Below are positions 11,695-22,454 of a DNA stretch of 64,000 bases, piece after piece. Below the pieces are notes generated by a model. The model searched no databases. It was given only the letters and a program-made list of their open reading frames with translations, and was not told where the DNA came from. Position numbers and translations under genes: made by a program. The stretch covers positions 4,468,934-4,532,933 of the forward strand of contig BCIA01000001.1 of NCBI GenBank assembly GCA_001599815.1, written 5' to 3'. This stretch comes from Furcasterigmium furcatum. Its lineage: Eukaryota; Ascomycota; Sordariomycetes; Glomerellales; Plectosphaerellaceae. Position 1 is the first letter of the stretch; every line of letters begins with the position of its first letter.

Positions 11695-13465
11695 TCATGC
11701 CCTGCTTCGGCGTCTCTCCGGAGGCCGGTAGACGCTCAGCCTCCGCTCGCCCGTTCCCTCTTCCTGGCGCTGTTCGGCAAGCTGCTGAGCGAATGGCGAG
11801 CGCTTCCTGAGAGTCGGCCCCTTCCAGTAGATGACGTACACCGCCACGACGAGAACGAAGGAGATGCAGAACAGTATCGTGCTTGCGTACTCCAAGTTCT
11901 TGCCCGAAGATGACCCAATGTTGGTGAAGAAGGGTGTCGCGGGGACTGTAAGGACTCCGGCCAGGAAGTCACGGCTGAATCCATTGCCTCCGGTCGCCGA
12001 AGCTGAATAGGGGCCATATGCGGCAATCTTGTCAAAGTCAGTTACTGAAAACGGGCACCATGGTCTGCAGGCTACTTGTTGCGGTGTGGCTGCGGACTCA
12101 CCATGTAATCGATCGTGGCCATGTAGATACTGTAATTCGCAACGCCAACCAGCCCAGCAAACACCATGGAACCTATCCAGTGGATAGGAGGGCCTTGGAT
12201 TGTCCAGGCAAAGCCGATGAGGCCAATAGGAAGGCATGGCGCAGTATAAAGTAGGAACCAAAGACGAGACTCGTACTGTGCTCTTTCATCGTTGGGCTTC
12301 GCTTCTCGCTCCTTGGTGTTGCGCCAGATGGCGGGAATGAAAGCAGCCCAGGCAACGATGTACCCGATCCCGATGGGGATGAACGCCAGCCCGATGGCAA
12401 CAGTCGAAAAGTGCCACTGGCTGTATACCAAGGCAAAAGACTGGATGAACATGAAGATGAGAGCATCGGAGAATCCGGAGAGCAGGGACAGGACGAGGAC
12501 GATGGGCTCGGTGACAAACATCCGGAACGGACGGACCCAGGTGACGAGGATCTCCTTAGCAGAGAAGCGCTGCCGGAAGGGGACGAGCTCGTCGGGCCCC
12601 CAGATGTTCGGGTGGCCTTCCTTTCTGCGCTTCTTGGCGATGCGGTTCATCATGATGGTGGTCCGGGTCTCGGGGACGGTGAAGAAGTGGATGAGTTGGA
12701 CCACGCCACCGAGGATGAGCTGAATCCATATGGACCATCTGCAAAGAAGGTCAGTAGATGCTCCTTGCCTTTTCTCTCAGCTCCAACATACCTCCAGTTC
12801 AAGTAGGACTCGGTGAATCCACCGACGACCGGCCCCAGGATAGAGCCTGCGACTGAAGAGAAGACCACATACGCGACAGCGTACTGCTGGTTGTCCGCAT
12901 CCCACATGTCAGCGATCATCCCCAGGGTGACCGAGCCGCCCGCGGATGAAAGGCCACCCAGCGCTCTCCCAACCAAGATGGTTGCAAAGTTGCGTGCCAG
13001 CGCAACAGGGAGCTGCCACACGTTGACGAGGAACAGTGAGAGCTGCATGATGGGCCATCGCCCAAACTCCTCGGACCAGGGAGCCCAAAGCTCGCAGCCA
13101 AAGGCGTAGAAAACCAGGAAGATCATGGCACCGCACCTCGCGGCCTGGGCGCTGACGCCAAACTCCTCCTCAATGCCCGGGATGGCATTGGAGTAGAGCG
13201 ACGTGTTGAAGTTCATGGAGACTTGGACCCAGAAGATGACGGTGAGGATGTACCACTTTTTCCCTTTGGGAAACGCGTAGCCCAGCTCGTTGTAGCAGTC
13301 ATCCTCGGTGATTTCGTACTTGTCGTCAGTTGACTTGGCAGCGGGGTTTTCCGTATGTTCAACTCCGTTCCCGTTGCTGTTGGTGCTGTCGCTCTCACCG
13401 GCCCGGGTGTCTTTGGGTATGACGTCCGGAGGTATCGACTCCTCGTGGTGCCTGGTGGTGGCCAT
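11695..13465 (-). CDS. MFS transporter, drug/polyamine efflux (DHA1) type
   Basis: Exons 13465-12792, 12738-12102 and 12027-11695 encode about 547 residues. The third exon begins after a TTGACAAG acceptor, restoring the frame into IAAYGPYSASATGGN. The N-terminal ~85 residues are hydrophilic and acidic. Then come twelve predicted membrane segments in two sixes, with signatures of the family: GYAFPKGKKW before helix 1, GRALGGLSSAGGS in helix 4/5, GPVVGGF in helix 5, and the late SASATGGN...RDFLAG motif. A long cytoplasmic loop (~residues 260-310) links the halves, and the tail is basic. It should export small organic molecules by proton antiport at the plasma membrane; the substrate is unknown. 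The nearest gene is a frameshifted acyltransferase. Confidence 0.88.
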
Positions 13466-14534
13466 TTTTCAGTCTACTCTCTAGTGAGAGGATATTTCCC
13501 GGGAGGTGGATTGAAGACGCCACAAAGATCTGGGGATCTGGGGAAATCTGAAGTCTAAAAAGCAAGGTAGGCCTATGAGTCTTTGACTCTCCGTCATGAG
13601 GCTGTTGTGGGACGGTTATAAAGAAGATGGCGATATGACATGGCTCCGCGAGCTTCCCCAGGCGCCACCAGAAGCCTGTCATCATGGTCTCCATCGCTAG
13701 GTCGATCAAGTCACGCGCCGTATTCTGTGGCTCCTTGAGAATCCACGCTGACATCACGACGGTTTAACATCCCCAGATATTCGTTCGTTGGTGCACGAGT
13801 GGCCCGAGTCAGGGGTAACAGTAAGATGCCGCCACATCCGGGCGGCAACGGACCGTCACCAAAGTTTGGCCGACAACGCCGCGTGCTAAAAGATGACCGT
13901 TAGTTGGCATTCAAAACTCTGAAGCAACATCGTGGACAGGAATTGTCGGCTGCGTTTCCTTTTGGTGCCCGTCCATATCACCCGCTGCTGGCAAAGTTTG
14001 ACAGATTCGCACCCCAATCGTGGACCTATTTGCCGCGGTTTGGCAATACCACTCTGGGCCGAACCCCATGAGCAGCAATGTCTCCTTCGATTACGTGTAA
14101 AGCACTTCCGTCCTCGGCGCACCCGAGAGATCAGCGCACTTGGTGATGTCACCCCCTGGTGTTTTACGGGATCCGGCACATCAAGGCCCCTAGCGCGCCT
14201 AGAGCCCGATCAGATAGCGTCAGATTATCGGAGACAGCTGCGGCTCGTCGGAAGCCGCACCTTGGCGAAGCTTGATCCAAGTTCCTCGCGTGCCTGGCCG
14301 GCCAAAGCTCTCAAGGTTTTGTTCACAACCGATGAGATTCCGACGTTGCGTGAGCCATCTTAACCGCCAATGCAACAGGATTATGAGAGTGGCTCTGATT
14401 CGAGGACCTATCGAAGGCACAATCTACACGAAAGGGATTTGCCCCTACACATCCTCGCTGGTACATTCATTGACTTGCACCTCTCTGATGATCTTCCATC
14501 ACGTCTTCGGCAAGCCAATCGCAAGAGTCGCGTG
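13466..14534. other. Intergenic, 1.1 kb
   Basis: Holds the promoter of the MFS carrier at its left and the 3' flank of the acyltransferase at its right. I see no further gene. Confidence 0.6.
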
Positions 14535-16186
14535 TTATGCGGGACGAGATCGAGGTACAGCGTTCACTCGACGAGCAGGGTGCTCATTTCCATCCTCTCG
14601 GGTCTCATCAGCTTCGTAGGCGCGCTTCTTCTCCCCGCCCGTTTGGCTCACCAACGCATCCACATCGACGCCGAGGCCCTTGTTGACACAAGTCAGGATA
14701 CGCCCCAAGAAATCCTTCACGTACGCCGCATCGTGAAATCGGGTGTCGAACACCGCAGATAGCTCAAGTCTGCCGCCCCAAGTCCCCAGGAAAAGCGCCA
14801 CACCAGCGCCCAGGGGTTCACTGGCAGCCCAGACGCTCTTCACCTCGAAAGATCCGTATCTCGAAGCCACGAAGGAAGACGCATTGCCAATCGACGACAA
14901 AGCCACGGGGCAGAGCGGCGGGTCAGTCGCGGCGTGAGGATCTGAGCCTTCTGGAGCAGTGAAGGATTCGAACGTCGACGGAGCGAGGCAGATCTGCTCG
15001 TGGACTTCGGGGCCAACGACTGGACGGACTGTCTGATAGAAATCGCGAACATGAGCTGCCAGCTGAGGAAGCTCACTTGCAATGCTCTCATCCTCGGTCG
15101 ACCGCCCCGCCATCACGTCTATACCCACGGCTTGAGCTGAGATTGTGTGATACGGTGCCGCCGCGTGATCCAGGCCGTTATACTCGGGTGAAAGGAAGGG
15201 ACGAATATTGATCATGCTGTGATTGACGTAGCGAGCGGGATATGGCGCATCTTTCTTCGGCTGCAGCTCGGCGAGGGCGATGGCCAAGGCTGCCATGAAG
15301 ACGTGCGTGACGCTGATCCCGGGGGCGACAGATTTGCACTTGCGGAGGATCTGGTCGTGAAGGATCGCTCAACAATGCGAGAGACACGCTGGGTTTTGCC
15401 ATTATCGGACGGACTGCCGCTTGCCGGAAGGCTCAGGAGGGCCGGGTGGTTGTAAATCGTTCCGTTATGAGCTCGAATTTCCTCCAGACGCTTGGTATGA
15501 GAGCTGGAGAGAACCTCGGGTATGCGGGCTGCGATTCTCAGCGACGGTGAAAGTCTGTCGGGCTCCAGGTTCCAGTCTCGTGTCCGCTGCGTTGGTGACT
15601 GAGAGGTGTTCTGCTCGAACGCCAAAGCTGCGTGGTCGAGGAGTTGGTGAATCAGGTAGAGGACACCGACACCATCCGTGACATCGTGCGGGCATCTGAG
15701 GAAGATAGTCTGCTGCGACGCCGTCTTAATGTCTTCCGTAGGCCGAGTGCTGACAAGGAACAAAGTTGAGATCTCAAACGGGGGCGGGTTGTTGCTGAAC
15801 CATTCCAGGGCGTCTCCGTCGCACTCGACGACCTTGAATGTCGCATCCAGCCAACGGGCTTCCTCGTCGCCATCTTTGAATGACTCATACACTCTTTTCC
15901 GCCGTTTACAAGCGCCGCTCACTTTGAGGCGGGAGCCCAGTGTCGGATGGTCGTGGCGGAGATCTCCCCAGGCAGTTCGCAGCGCGGCTTCGACGCTGTC
16001 TCCTGCCTCGTGTCTCTGACCTGTCGCCAGAACTGCGCAGCCGGTGACGGGAAAGCAGCCAGCTCCTTTCTTGGCTGAGGAGCGGTAGAACTCCTCGCAC
16101 TCGTCAATATCCCGCTCCCATGCGTCGTGTTGAGAAGACCGACGCCATGCGAATCGAGACGGGACTGTCTCGTGGGAAGAACCCAT
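14535..16186 (-). pseudogene. Condensation-type acyltransferase (Tri3-like), interrupted by a frameshift
   Basis: The ATG at 16186 begins MGSSHETVPSRFAW. The frame runs to about 15360 and then continues in another frame to the stop at 14535. Both halves look like one protein of ~550 residues. The first half has HDVTDG, the HxxxDG catalytic motif of condensation/BAHD-like acyltransferases. The second half has the C-terminal beta-strand region (FLGTWGGRLELSAVFD). The switch lies near 15350-15362 and fits loss of one base or gain of two; no GT-AG intron of plausible length repairs it. General layout recalls the fungal 15-O-acetyltransferase (Tri3) family that acylates secondary metabolites, but the substrate cannot be deduced. 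It is either a recent pseudogene or an assembly error. Confidence 0.7.
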
Positions 16187-16642
16187 GTTGGGAGGAGTAT
16201 AGACTTTGTCTCGTATGATCAGAAATAGGTAAAGAGAACGAAGTAACAAGGGAAGAACGAGGGAAACAATGGGAGCCGCAGCATGTTGTTTGTTTGGAAG
16301 TTGATACTGACGCGACTTGAGCGCGTTGTTAACGATGTATCATGGAATGTTAGTGGGCCGGAGAGACCACCACTGTTGTACTAACAGAACCTCAGTGCTG
16401 CTTCACCTCGAGGTCCAAAGTATCCACCATCACGAAAGTCCCAGCCCCGCCAAGGGCCGCCGAGGATGTCAAGGTTCTCTCAGAAAGGAGCAAAGTCTCT
16501 TGTCTCTATGTACTTTTGAAGGTATCATCCATGATCGTCTCAACGCTGGCCGTGTAGATGAGAATTATATATGCCAAGAAGTAGGAAATCAAACGCCGTG
16601 TCCAATCCAGTCATGATTCGTCTGTCTCTGCCAACCCGGGGC
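16187..16642. other. Intergenic, 456 bp
   Basis: Promoter side of the acyltransferase and 3' flank of the myo-inositol oxygenase gene. No gene is visible in it. Confidence 0.6.
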
Positions 16643-17611
16643 TCACCACTTGATGACCTTCTGGGGGAAGTACTCATCAATCAGCTCCATGTAGTACGGC
16701 TTCAGCTCCTCGACCGACGGGGCATCGTCGCTCTTGGAGTACAAGTCGTACGGGTTGAACGCCAGCACGGCCTTGAGGAGGTCCTCGTCGCCCGGCTTCA
16801 TGAACTCGCTGTATGCGCCCTCGCGGTGCCAGGGGTAGAACGAGTGGTAGCGGATCATGGCGAGGGCCTCGCGGGGCAGCCTGCTCTGCTCCTTGCAGAC
16901 GAGGTACATGTACTCGTCGTGGCCCCAGCTGATCATGAGGTTCTCGATGCCGCAGCCGGGCTCGTAGATGCCGTTCTTCGTGCTGTAGACGGGGTGCTTG
17001 GTGTCCGGGTTCTCCGCGAAGGTCTGGGGGAGGATGTTCTTCTCGGAGAAGGCGCAGCCGACGGGGAACGTGTCGCCGACGACGTCCCACTGGCCGGCGG
17101 CGCCGTAGAAGTACAGCAGCTTGCCGAGGTCGTGGATGAGGCCGGTCAGCTGCATCCAGCGGGGCTTGCCGTCGCGGCGCATGGCCTCGGCGGTCTGGAG
17201 GAGGTGCTGGATCTGGGAGAGCTCCGTGTCGGGGTCGGAGTCGTCGACGAGGGTGTTGAGCTTCTCCATGGCCTCCCAGATGGTCATCTCGTCGCGGGGC
17301 TTGACCTTGGGGTTCTCGGAGAGGTCGATGGCGAACTTCTCGCGGGCCGCCAGGTTGTAAGCCATGGTCTGCTTCTCGTGCTGCTCCTTGTAAAAGGTCT
17401 TGACCCTGTCGCAGGCATCCTCGTACTGGCGGAACGTGGTCTTGTCCTTCTCCCCGTCGAACTTGGAGGCTTCAGAGTAGTCTTCTGTCTTCTGGGCTAC
17501 CGGGGGCTTGCCCTTGATGATGTTGACGTTCTCGATGTCATCCTCAACCTGCTCAAGGGCGTGACCGTCCGCCGGGACGGATGAAAAGAAGGATCTGTTG
17601 GCCGCGACCAT
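16643..17611 (-). CDS. MIOX: Myo-inositol oxygenase
   Basis: Single exon of 322 residues. The ATG at 17611 is the only in-frame ATG upstream of the conserved region. The enzyme opens the ring of myo-inositol with O2 to give D-glucuronate, using a di-iron centre in the cytosol. All six expected metal ligands are present: His136 (IQHLLQT), His160-Asp161 (GLIHDLGK), His231 (SWGHDEYMY), His256 (IRYHSFYPWH) and Asp289 (NPYDLYSK). The substrate-pocket residues around RWMQLTG also match the family, and the length is typical of fungal members. Upstream on the same strand is an MFS sugar porter, and divergent from that a Zn2Cys6 regulator, so a small uptake-and-catabolism cluster is possible. Inositol-specific induction is inference. 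Confidence 0.95.
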   Translation of the reverse strand: MVAANRSFFSSVPADGHALEQVEDDIENVNIIKGKPPVAQKTEDYSEASKFDGEKDKTTFRQYEDACDRVKTFYKEQHEKQTMAYNLAAREKFAIDLSENPKVKPRDEMTIWEAMEKLNTLVDDSDPDTELSQIQHLLQTAEAMRRDGKPRWMQLTGLIHDLGKLLYFYGAAGQWDVVGDTFPVGCAFSEKNILPQTFAENPDTKHPVYSTKNGIYEPGCGIENLMISWGHDEYMYLVCKEQSRLPREALAMIRYHSFYPWHREGAYSEFMKPGDEDLLKAVLAFNPYDLYSKSDDAPSVEELKPYYMELIDEYFPQKVIKW

Positions 17612-18956
17612 GGTGGGCAGTGTTTGTGAGGGAAAATGCAATGATGCGAATCAGTGTGCGAAGGATATGTCAAAGCAGTCAGGGCTCGCCAATGTTGATG
17701 TTGACGTAGATGTTTGATGATGCTGGTCAGGTTCAGTTCTAGGACTACAGATGAGATCACTCGACCTTTAATACAACATCTTCAGACCAGGAGATATGTC
17801 TCGAGTCTCGCCCGAGGCGACAAAAAAGGAACGGCGAGGCGATCCGGGGAATTTTGCCAACTCTGGCAGTCCTCTCATGGCGTCCGTCATCATAGCGGGC
17901 ACTCTGGCTCCTCGGATCGAGGACGGCGTCGGGGCAAAGGGGAGCGAATCTGGAACATCCATTCCTCGCTGCCCGCCGTGTGACCTCAGTCTCCTCCCTG
18001 AGTGGCCAGACACGGATGTATCGTCGTCTGAATCGGGCGAAAAACGACGACAGGGTCAGGAGAGGCCGTCCGCTGGGCGGGAGCATATTAGCCGTGGATC
18101 GAATCGGGCTCGACGTGGGGTCACACGATGCACAGAGAAAAGAAAAGCCAGGGCAGACGTAATTGGAAAGTGCTTGATTTGACGCGGGAAAGATTTCCGC
18201 GTGGTCGATGGATTCGGGGTCCAGCTTTATCCAGATTTGAGGCAGTTCGGGGTTTTGTCGGAAGGATGGTGTCGGCGAGAATCACCCGATGCGCTGAAAG
18301 TGGAAATATTTGCCGGAAGAGGAGGCAAGATTCTCCGAGATGGGGGCATAATTTCCGGGCCAAATCCCGAAACGATGCATTTCTCGCGACTCCGTCACTT
18401 TAGCAAACCCACTCGCACCCACACGCCGTCCCACGTTCCTGAGCCTTTGCGTCCGACCTGTTTCTTGTCAGACGATCAGATTTTTCCTCTCGTTTTCTTC
18501 CTTTCACCTCGGATATCTCTGCCCGCGAATGCCTTCTTCGGATCGTCTCTAGCAGCGCGAGCTGAGTGGACGCGATCGCCAGGCCGAGTGCTGCGCTGCA
18601 TCCTTGGGACATGTTCAAATGGCTTCAATTACAGCTATGATGCTCCCTTGACCAACAACAGGCCAGGCCCGTCACCTTCTCCAACTTCTCCTCACCAACC
18701 TCTACCCCTCACCCCGATGTGGTACAGCTCCCTCGCTTGCCAGGGGTCTCGTCGATCTTGGGCGGCATGAGGGCGACCATCGCCCAGCACCGACGCTGGC
18801 AGCGAACGAATCGATGCGACGTCCACTTCAGCCACCATTGCGCTTGGATCTCGTCAAGTGTCTTCTCGGCACCTCCAATGGATGGCCCACTACCTATGCG
18901 GAACGGAAACGCTACACAAGCGTGTCTCGACTGCCGTGCACTGCCTCTTTCACTGC
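17612..18956. promoter_or_regulatory. Upstream region of myo-inositol oxygenase, 1.3 kb
   Basis: Lies between the inositol oxygenase start and the 3' end of the sugar porter on the same strand. No supported gene. Pyrimidine-rich stretches near 18470-18720 may belong to the porter's 3' region or to transcript leaders. Confidence 0.5.
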
Positions 18957-20954
18957 CTACGCCTTCTCGTTATGGTGGGCGGCGGCCACAGTCTCCTCGT
19001 AGCTGTGCATCACGCCCTTGGCCTCGACCTCCTCCTTCCACACGTCGACCTTGGTCTTCTCGAAGTCGCGGGCACCGACGCGGTGCTCGAACAGCACGTC
19101 CAGCTCGGCGAAAGTGCGGCCGCGGGGCTCGGGCAGACGGAACCACGTGTACAGGAGAGAGAGGAAGCAAGATCCGGCCCAGAAGAACCCGGCAAAGTTC
19201 TGCCAGTTCCACGCAGTGGGGTTCAGCATGCGGGGAGTCAGGATGTTGGTCAGGATGCCGAAGATGTTGCTAGGGGGGGAAGGTTAGCCAAGCGCTCCGG
19301 CCAGCCAGTATTGGACGATTTCGGCGGAACTCACTAGAGGTTGCGGCCAAGCACGACGGTCTTGACCTGCAGGCGACGAGACGGCAGTTCGGCCACGAGC
19401 GAGTACGCCACGGTTCCGACGGTGACCTGGTAGAACGCGGCCCAGATGAGCATCATGCTGCCCGTGGCCATGGCGCCGGCGTCGCGGTTCGACTCGGGCA
19501 CCAGTCCGAGGAAGCCCATGATCAGCAGCATGCAGGAAAGGCCGACGAGACCGATCAGATACAAACGCCTGCGGCCGACGCCCCACGCCAGGAGAGCCCA
19601 AGCGCCGAATACGCCAACCATGTTGATGGCGTACTGGCCCAGGGCGAAGCTATACGAGTGCTCGACGGAGAGGCCGGCTTGACGCAGGAAGTACCTGTGG
19701 CGATCTTTGTCAGCTCGGATGCCCATTACAGCTGGCTGGCTCATCTCGTCCTTTCGGGAATGACTCACGTGCTATAGTTGGAGAACGAGTTGCCGGAGAG
19801 GTTCTGGATGGCCCAGACCATGCACACGATCTCGGTCCTGCGCAGGTCGACGCCCTTGAAGCAGTCGAGGTAGCTGGCGCCGGCGGTGATCTTTTCCTCA
19901 AGGGCAGCGGTGTGGACCATCATGGCAACCGTCTCATCGGCGTCAAAGCCGCTCTGGGCGCTCTTGCTGGTCAAGCGGATCAGGGACTTCTTGGCTTCCT
20001 CGACCCTGCCCTTACGGACGAGCCACCAGGGCGACTCGGGGGCGAAGTACACGCCGATGGCAAGGGGCACAGGCCACATCCACTGCAGGGCGTAGGGGAT
20101 CCTGTACGCCCACTCGCCCTCGACGTCGATGTGCGCCATGATGACGCCCACGCCGATGAGCTGTCCGAGACCCCCTGGAAACTTGCTATCAGCGTCTGAT
20201 CAAAGACGTTCTCGGGACATGCAATTAACTCACAGCAGAAGTTGACATAGGTGGTCAAGTGGCCACGGAGCGCGACAGGGCACACGTCGGAAGCGTACGT
20301 GATGGTCAGGGTCTGGAAGACGCCCCAAGGCAGGCCGGCCAGGATCTGAGCGACCAGCAGAGTCTGGACGTTCTGCGCCGTGAAGAAGATGGCAATGATG
20401 CCGGTCAGCCACGCCAGGGAACCGATAACGGTCCAGCGGTAGCCGATCCTCTCGGACACCCAGCCGTTGATGAAGAGGCCGATGATCTCGCCGCAGCTGA
20501 CACCGTTGGTCAAGCCGGACTGCCAGGCGGCAGACAGCTCGTAGGACCCATCGGGCTGGAGCTCGCCGTACTTCCTGTTGAATGGCGGGAAGGCGAAGAA
20601 GTTGGACACGAGCGAGATATCGTAACTAGACGCGAGGCGCACGTAAGCGTCTGAGGGTGCTAAACACGGCGAGCGAGCCAGCGCATGCGCGCCGATCCGC
20701 GAGATTGAGCGGACGAAAAGCACTTACCCCTCCATGACGATACAGGTCGAAATCAGCAAGCTCCAGAGAATGGCCCTGGGGTACAGCCTGATGCCCTCCA
20801 TCAGGGTCATGTTCTGCTCCTTGTCGGAGGCATTCTTAGCGCCCCTGACGAATGCGTTGGGCAGCTTGTCGGGATGGGCGTCCTGGTCTTCGGCCGATGG
20901 GCGCTCAGCCGCCGGCTGGACGATGTCCGCGTCGACGGGCTTCTGATCGGCCAT
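18957..20954 (-). CDS. MFS sugar porter, alpha-glucoside/maltose permease type
   Basis: Five exons (20954-20728, 20625-20234, 20174-19769, 19694-19335, 19269-18957) encode about 565 residues with all phases consistent. The ~50 hydrophilic N-terminal residues are followed by twelve membrane segments. Sugar-porter signatures are present: MEGYDISLVSNFFAFPPF at helix 1, PESPWWLVRKGR after helix 6, and PE-rich PEPRGRTFAELDVLFE at the C-terminus. The YDISLVSNFFAFPPFNRKYG stretch is characteristic of fungal alpha-glucoside (MAL-type) permeases, so maltose-like disaccharides are the default substrate by homology. It sits between myo-inositol oxygenase (same strand, downstream) and a divergent Zn2Cys6 regulator, which leaves open another polyol or sugar. 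Confidence 0.9.
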
Positions 20955-22454
20955 TTTCGGGCAGCTGGGGACTTTTGATGTCCTCTGCGAAATGTGGCGA
21001 CCGGTGGCTTGGAGGATCTTCTTCCGTCAGTCTGCGCGCTCTCAAACTCTAAGGCGCAATGAATGCCAAATAACAGTCCGCGCTGCTGAGCACCTCGAAC
21101 AACGAAGGGAGACGTGACGATGCGACAGGAAAGGAGGGAAACGAAAAACCCAGACTGGAGCACCGAATCGTGGAGAAGGCCGAGGCGTCCGAACGAATGC
21201 CAACGGCCATGTGGAACTCGACGGGCGAAAATGTGATTGAGGAAGACTCGAGGCTCCACGGGGTGAACCCACCACACCGAAGGCTCGACCACTCACCTTT
21301 CACGCGTTGTCTGCGAGGTGGATGAAGCTCACGCGAGCCGGCCTCGAAGGGGAAAGGAGGGATCAAGGGGATCCTGGATCCTGATGAGATTAGGTCGTAT
21401 GGGGTTCAGTGCCCAGAGGACGACCACCAGACAGACACAGACAAAAGGACACTCGGCGATGTGTGTGAAGCAGGCCGGAGACGAAGGATCAACAGGTCCA
21501 GGTCAGACCGTGTGTCCTCGATCGCGGGGGGCACCATCGCTATTTATGAATATTCGATTCCCCGGATCCAGGAACGAGCGCTCGTCCACTCGCTCTCGTT
21601 CGTGACCACAGACTGACCGACTGGTTGACTGGCCAGGAACCGGCCCGGTGGCCTTGGGGATGATCCTCCACGAAGGGATCATCGCTCGGGGCCGTGCTGT
21701 AACGTAACGGACGCGGGTTGTCTTCGGCCTCGACTTCATTCGCTGGCCGCCCGGGCACCCTGCTCTGAAAGGTCATCTTGGGTCCCTTGGCCGGCATACC
21801 CTGCGTCCGATAATACCAAGTTGCCCCTCATCATCCTCGCAGCAGCCAAGAAGATGCCGCAAGTTCGTCCCACACCAACTCCAACAAAGCGGCCCCAACA
21901 GGAGGTGGACGGAGACACCGGAGAGAAAGGAGCTTAGGTCCAGAGGGCTTTGCGAGTATCCTGGTCCACGCAGGTTCCAGAGCATCCCGTGATGATACAA
22001 AGTAACTCAGGCTTGGAGGGGTTGGCGAGTCGTGCAGACAGACGCCAGCAGCGCCGCCTCTCCCACTCGCTTCGGCACTGCCGTCAATCATTGCCGCATC
22101 CCCGTCCTTATTATGCAAGCCTCTTCACGATTTTTTCCTTCGCCGCCCCCGCATACGTCACAAGGTCACGTCCCGTCTCTAAGCACAGCGCAGCACACCC
22201 TCGCAGCCAGTCCAGTCGACCATCACTCTTCACCAACAACGAGGGGCTCAGGGCTGTAAGCAGAGACAACCATACTCCTCCAGTCAGATTGGCGGCCCAG
22301 AGACGCAAGTCTCACTCGTACATCTACACATCCATCAACACATCCCCTTGGCGCACAACGTCAAGACATCGCCCTGCATCCCACCCCGATCCGCCCATCA
22401 ATCTCCAGATGTTCCCCAGCTTTTGATCCTCAGCCAAAAGTCGGGGAAGGGGCC
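20955..22454. promoter_or_regulatory. Divergent promoter region, sugar porter / Zn2Cys6 regulator
   Basis: This 1.5 kb region between two divergent start codons is long enough to hold both promoters and a long 5' leader for the regulator (CA- and CT-rich from about 22100). No gene is supported. Zinc-cluster proteins often regulate the neighbour across such a region, but I could not pick out a CGG-type palindrome with confidence. Confidence 0.5.

Noticed and set aside
15290..15420. Intron joining the two acyltransferase frames
   Set aside because: The only acceptor after the in-frame stop pairs with donors giving introns of the wrong phase or too short, and would remove conserved coding sequence.
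16571..17584. 337-residue plus-strand open frame
   Set aside because: Antisense to the myo-inositol oxygenase, whose metal ligands are all intact on the other strand.
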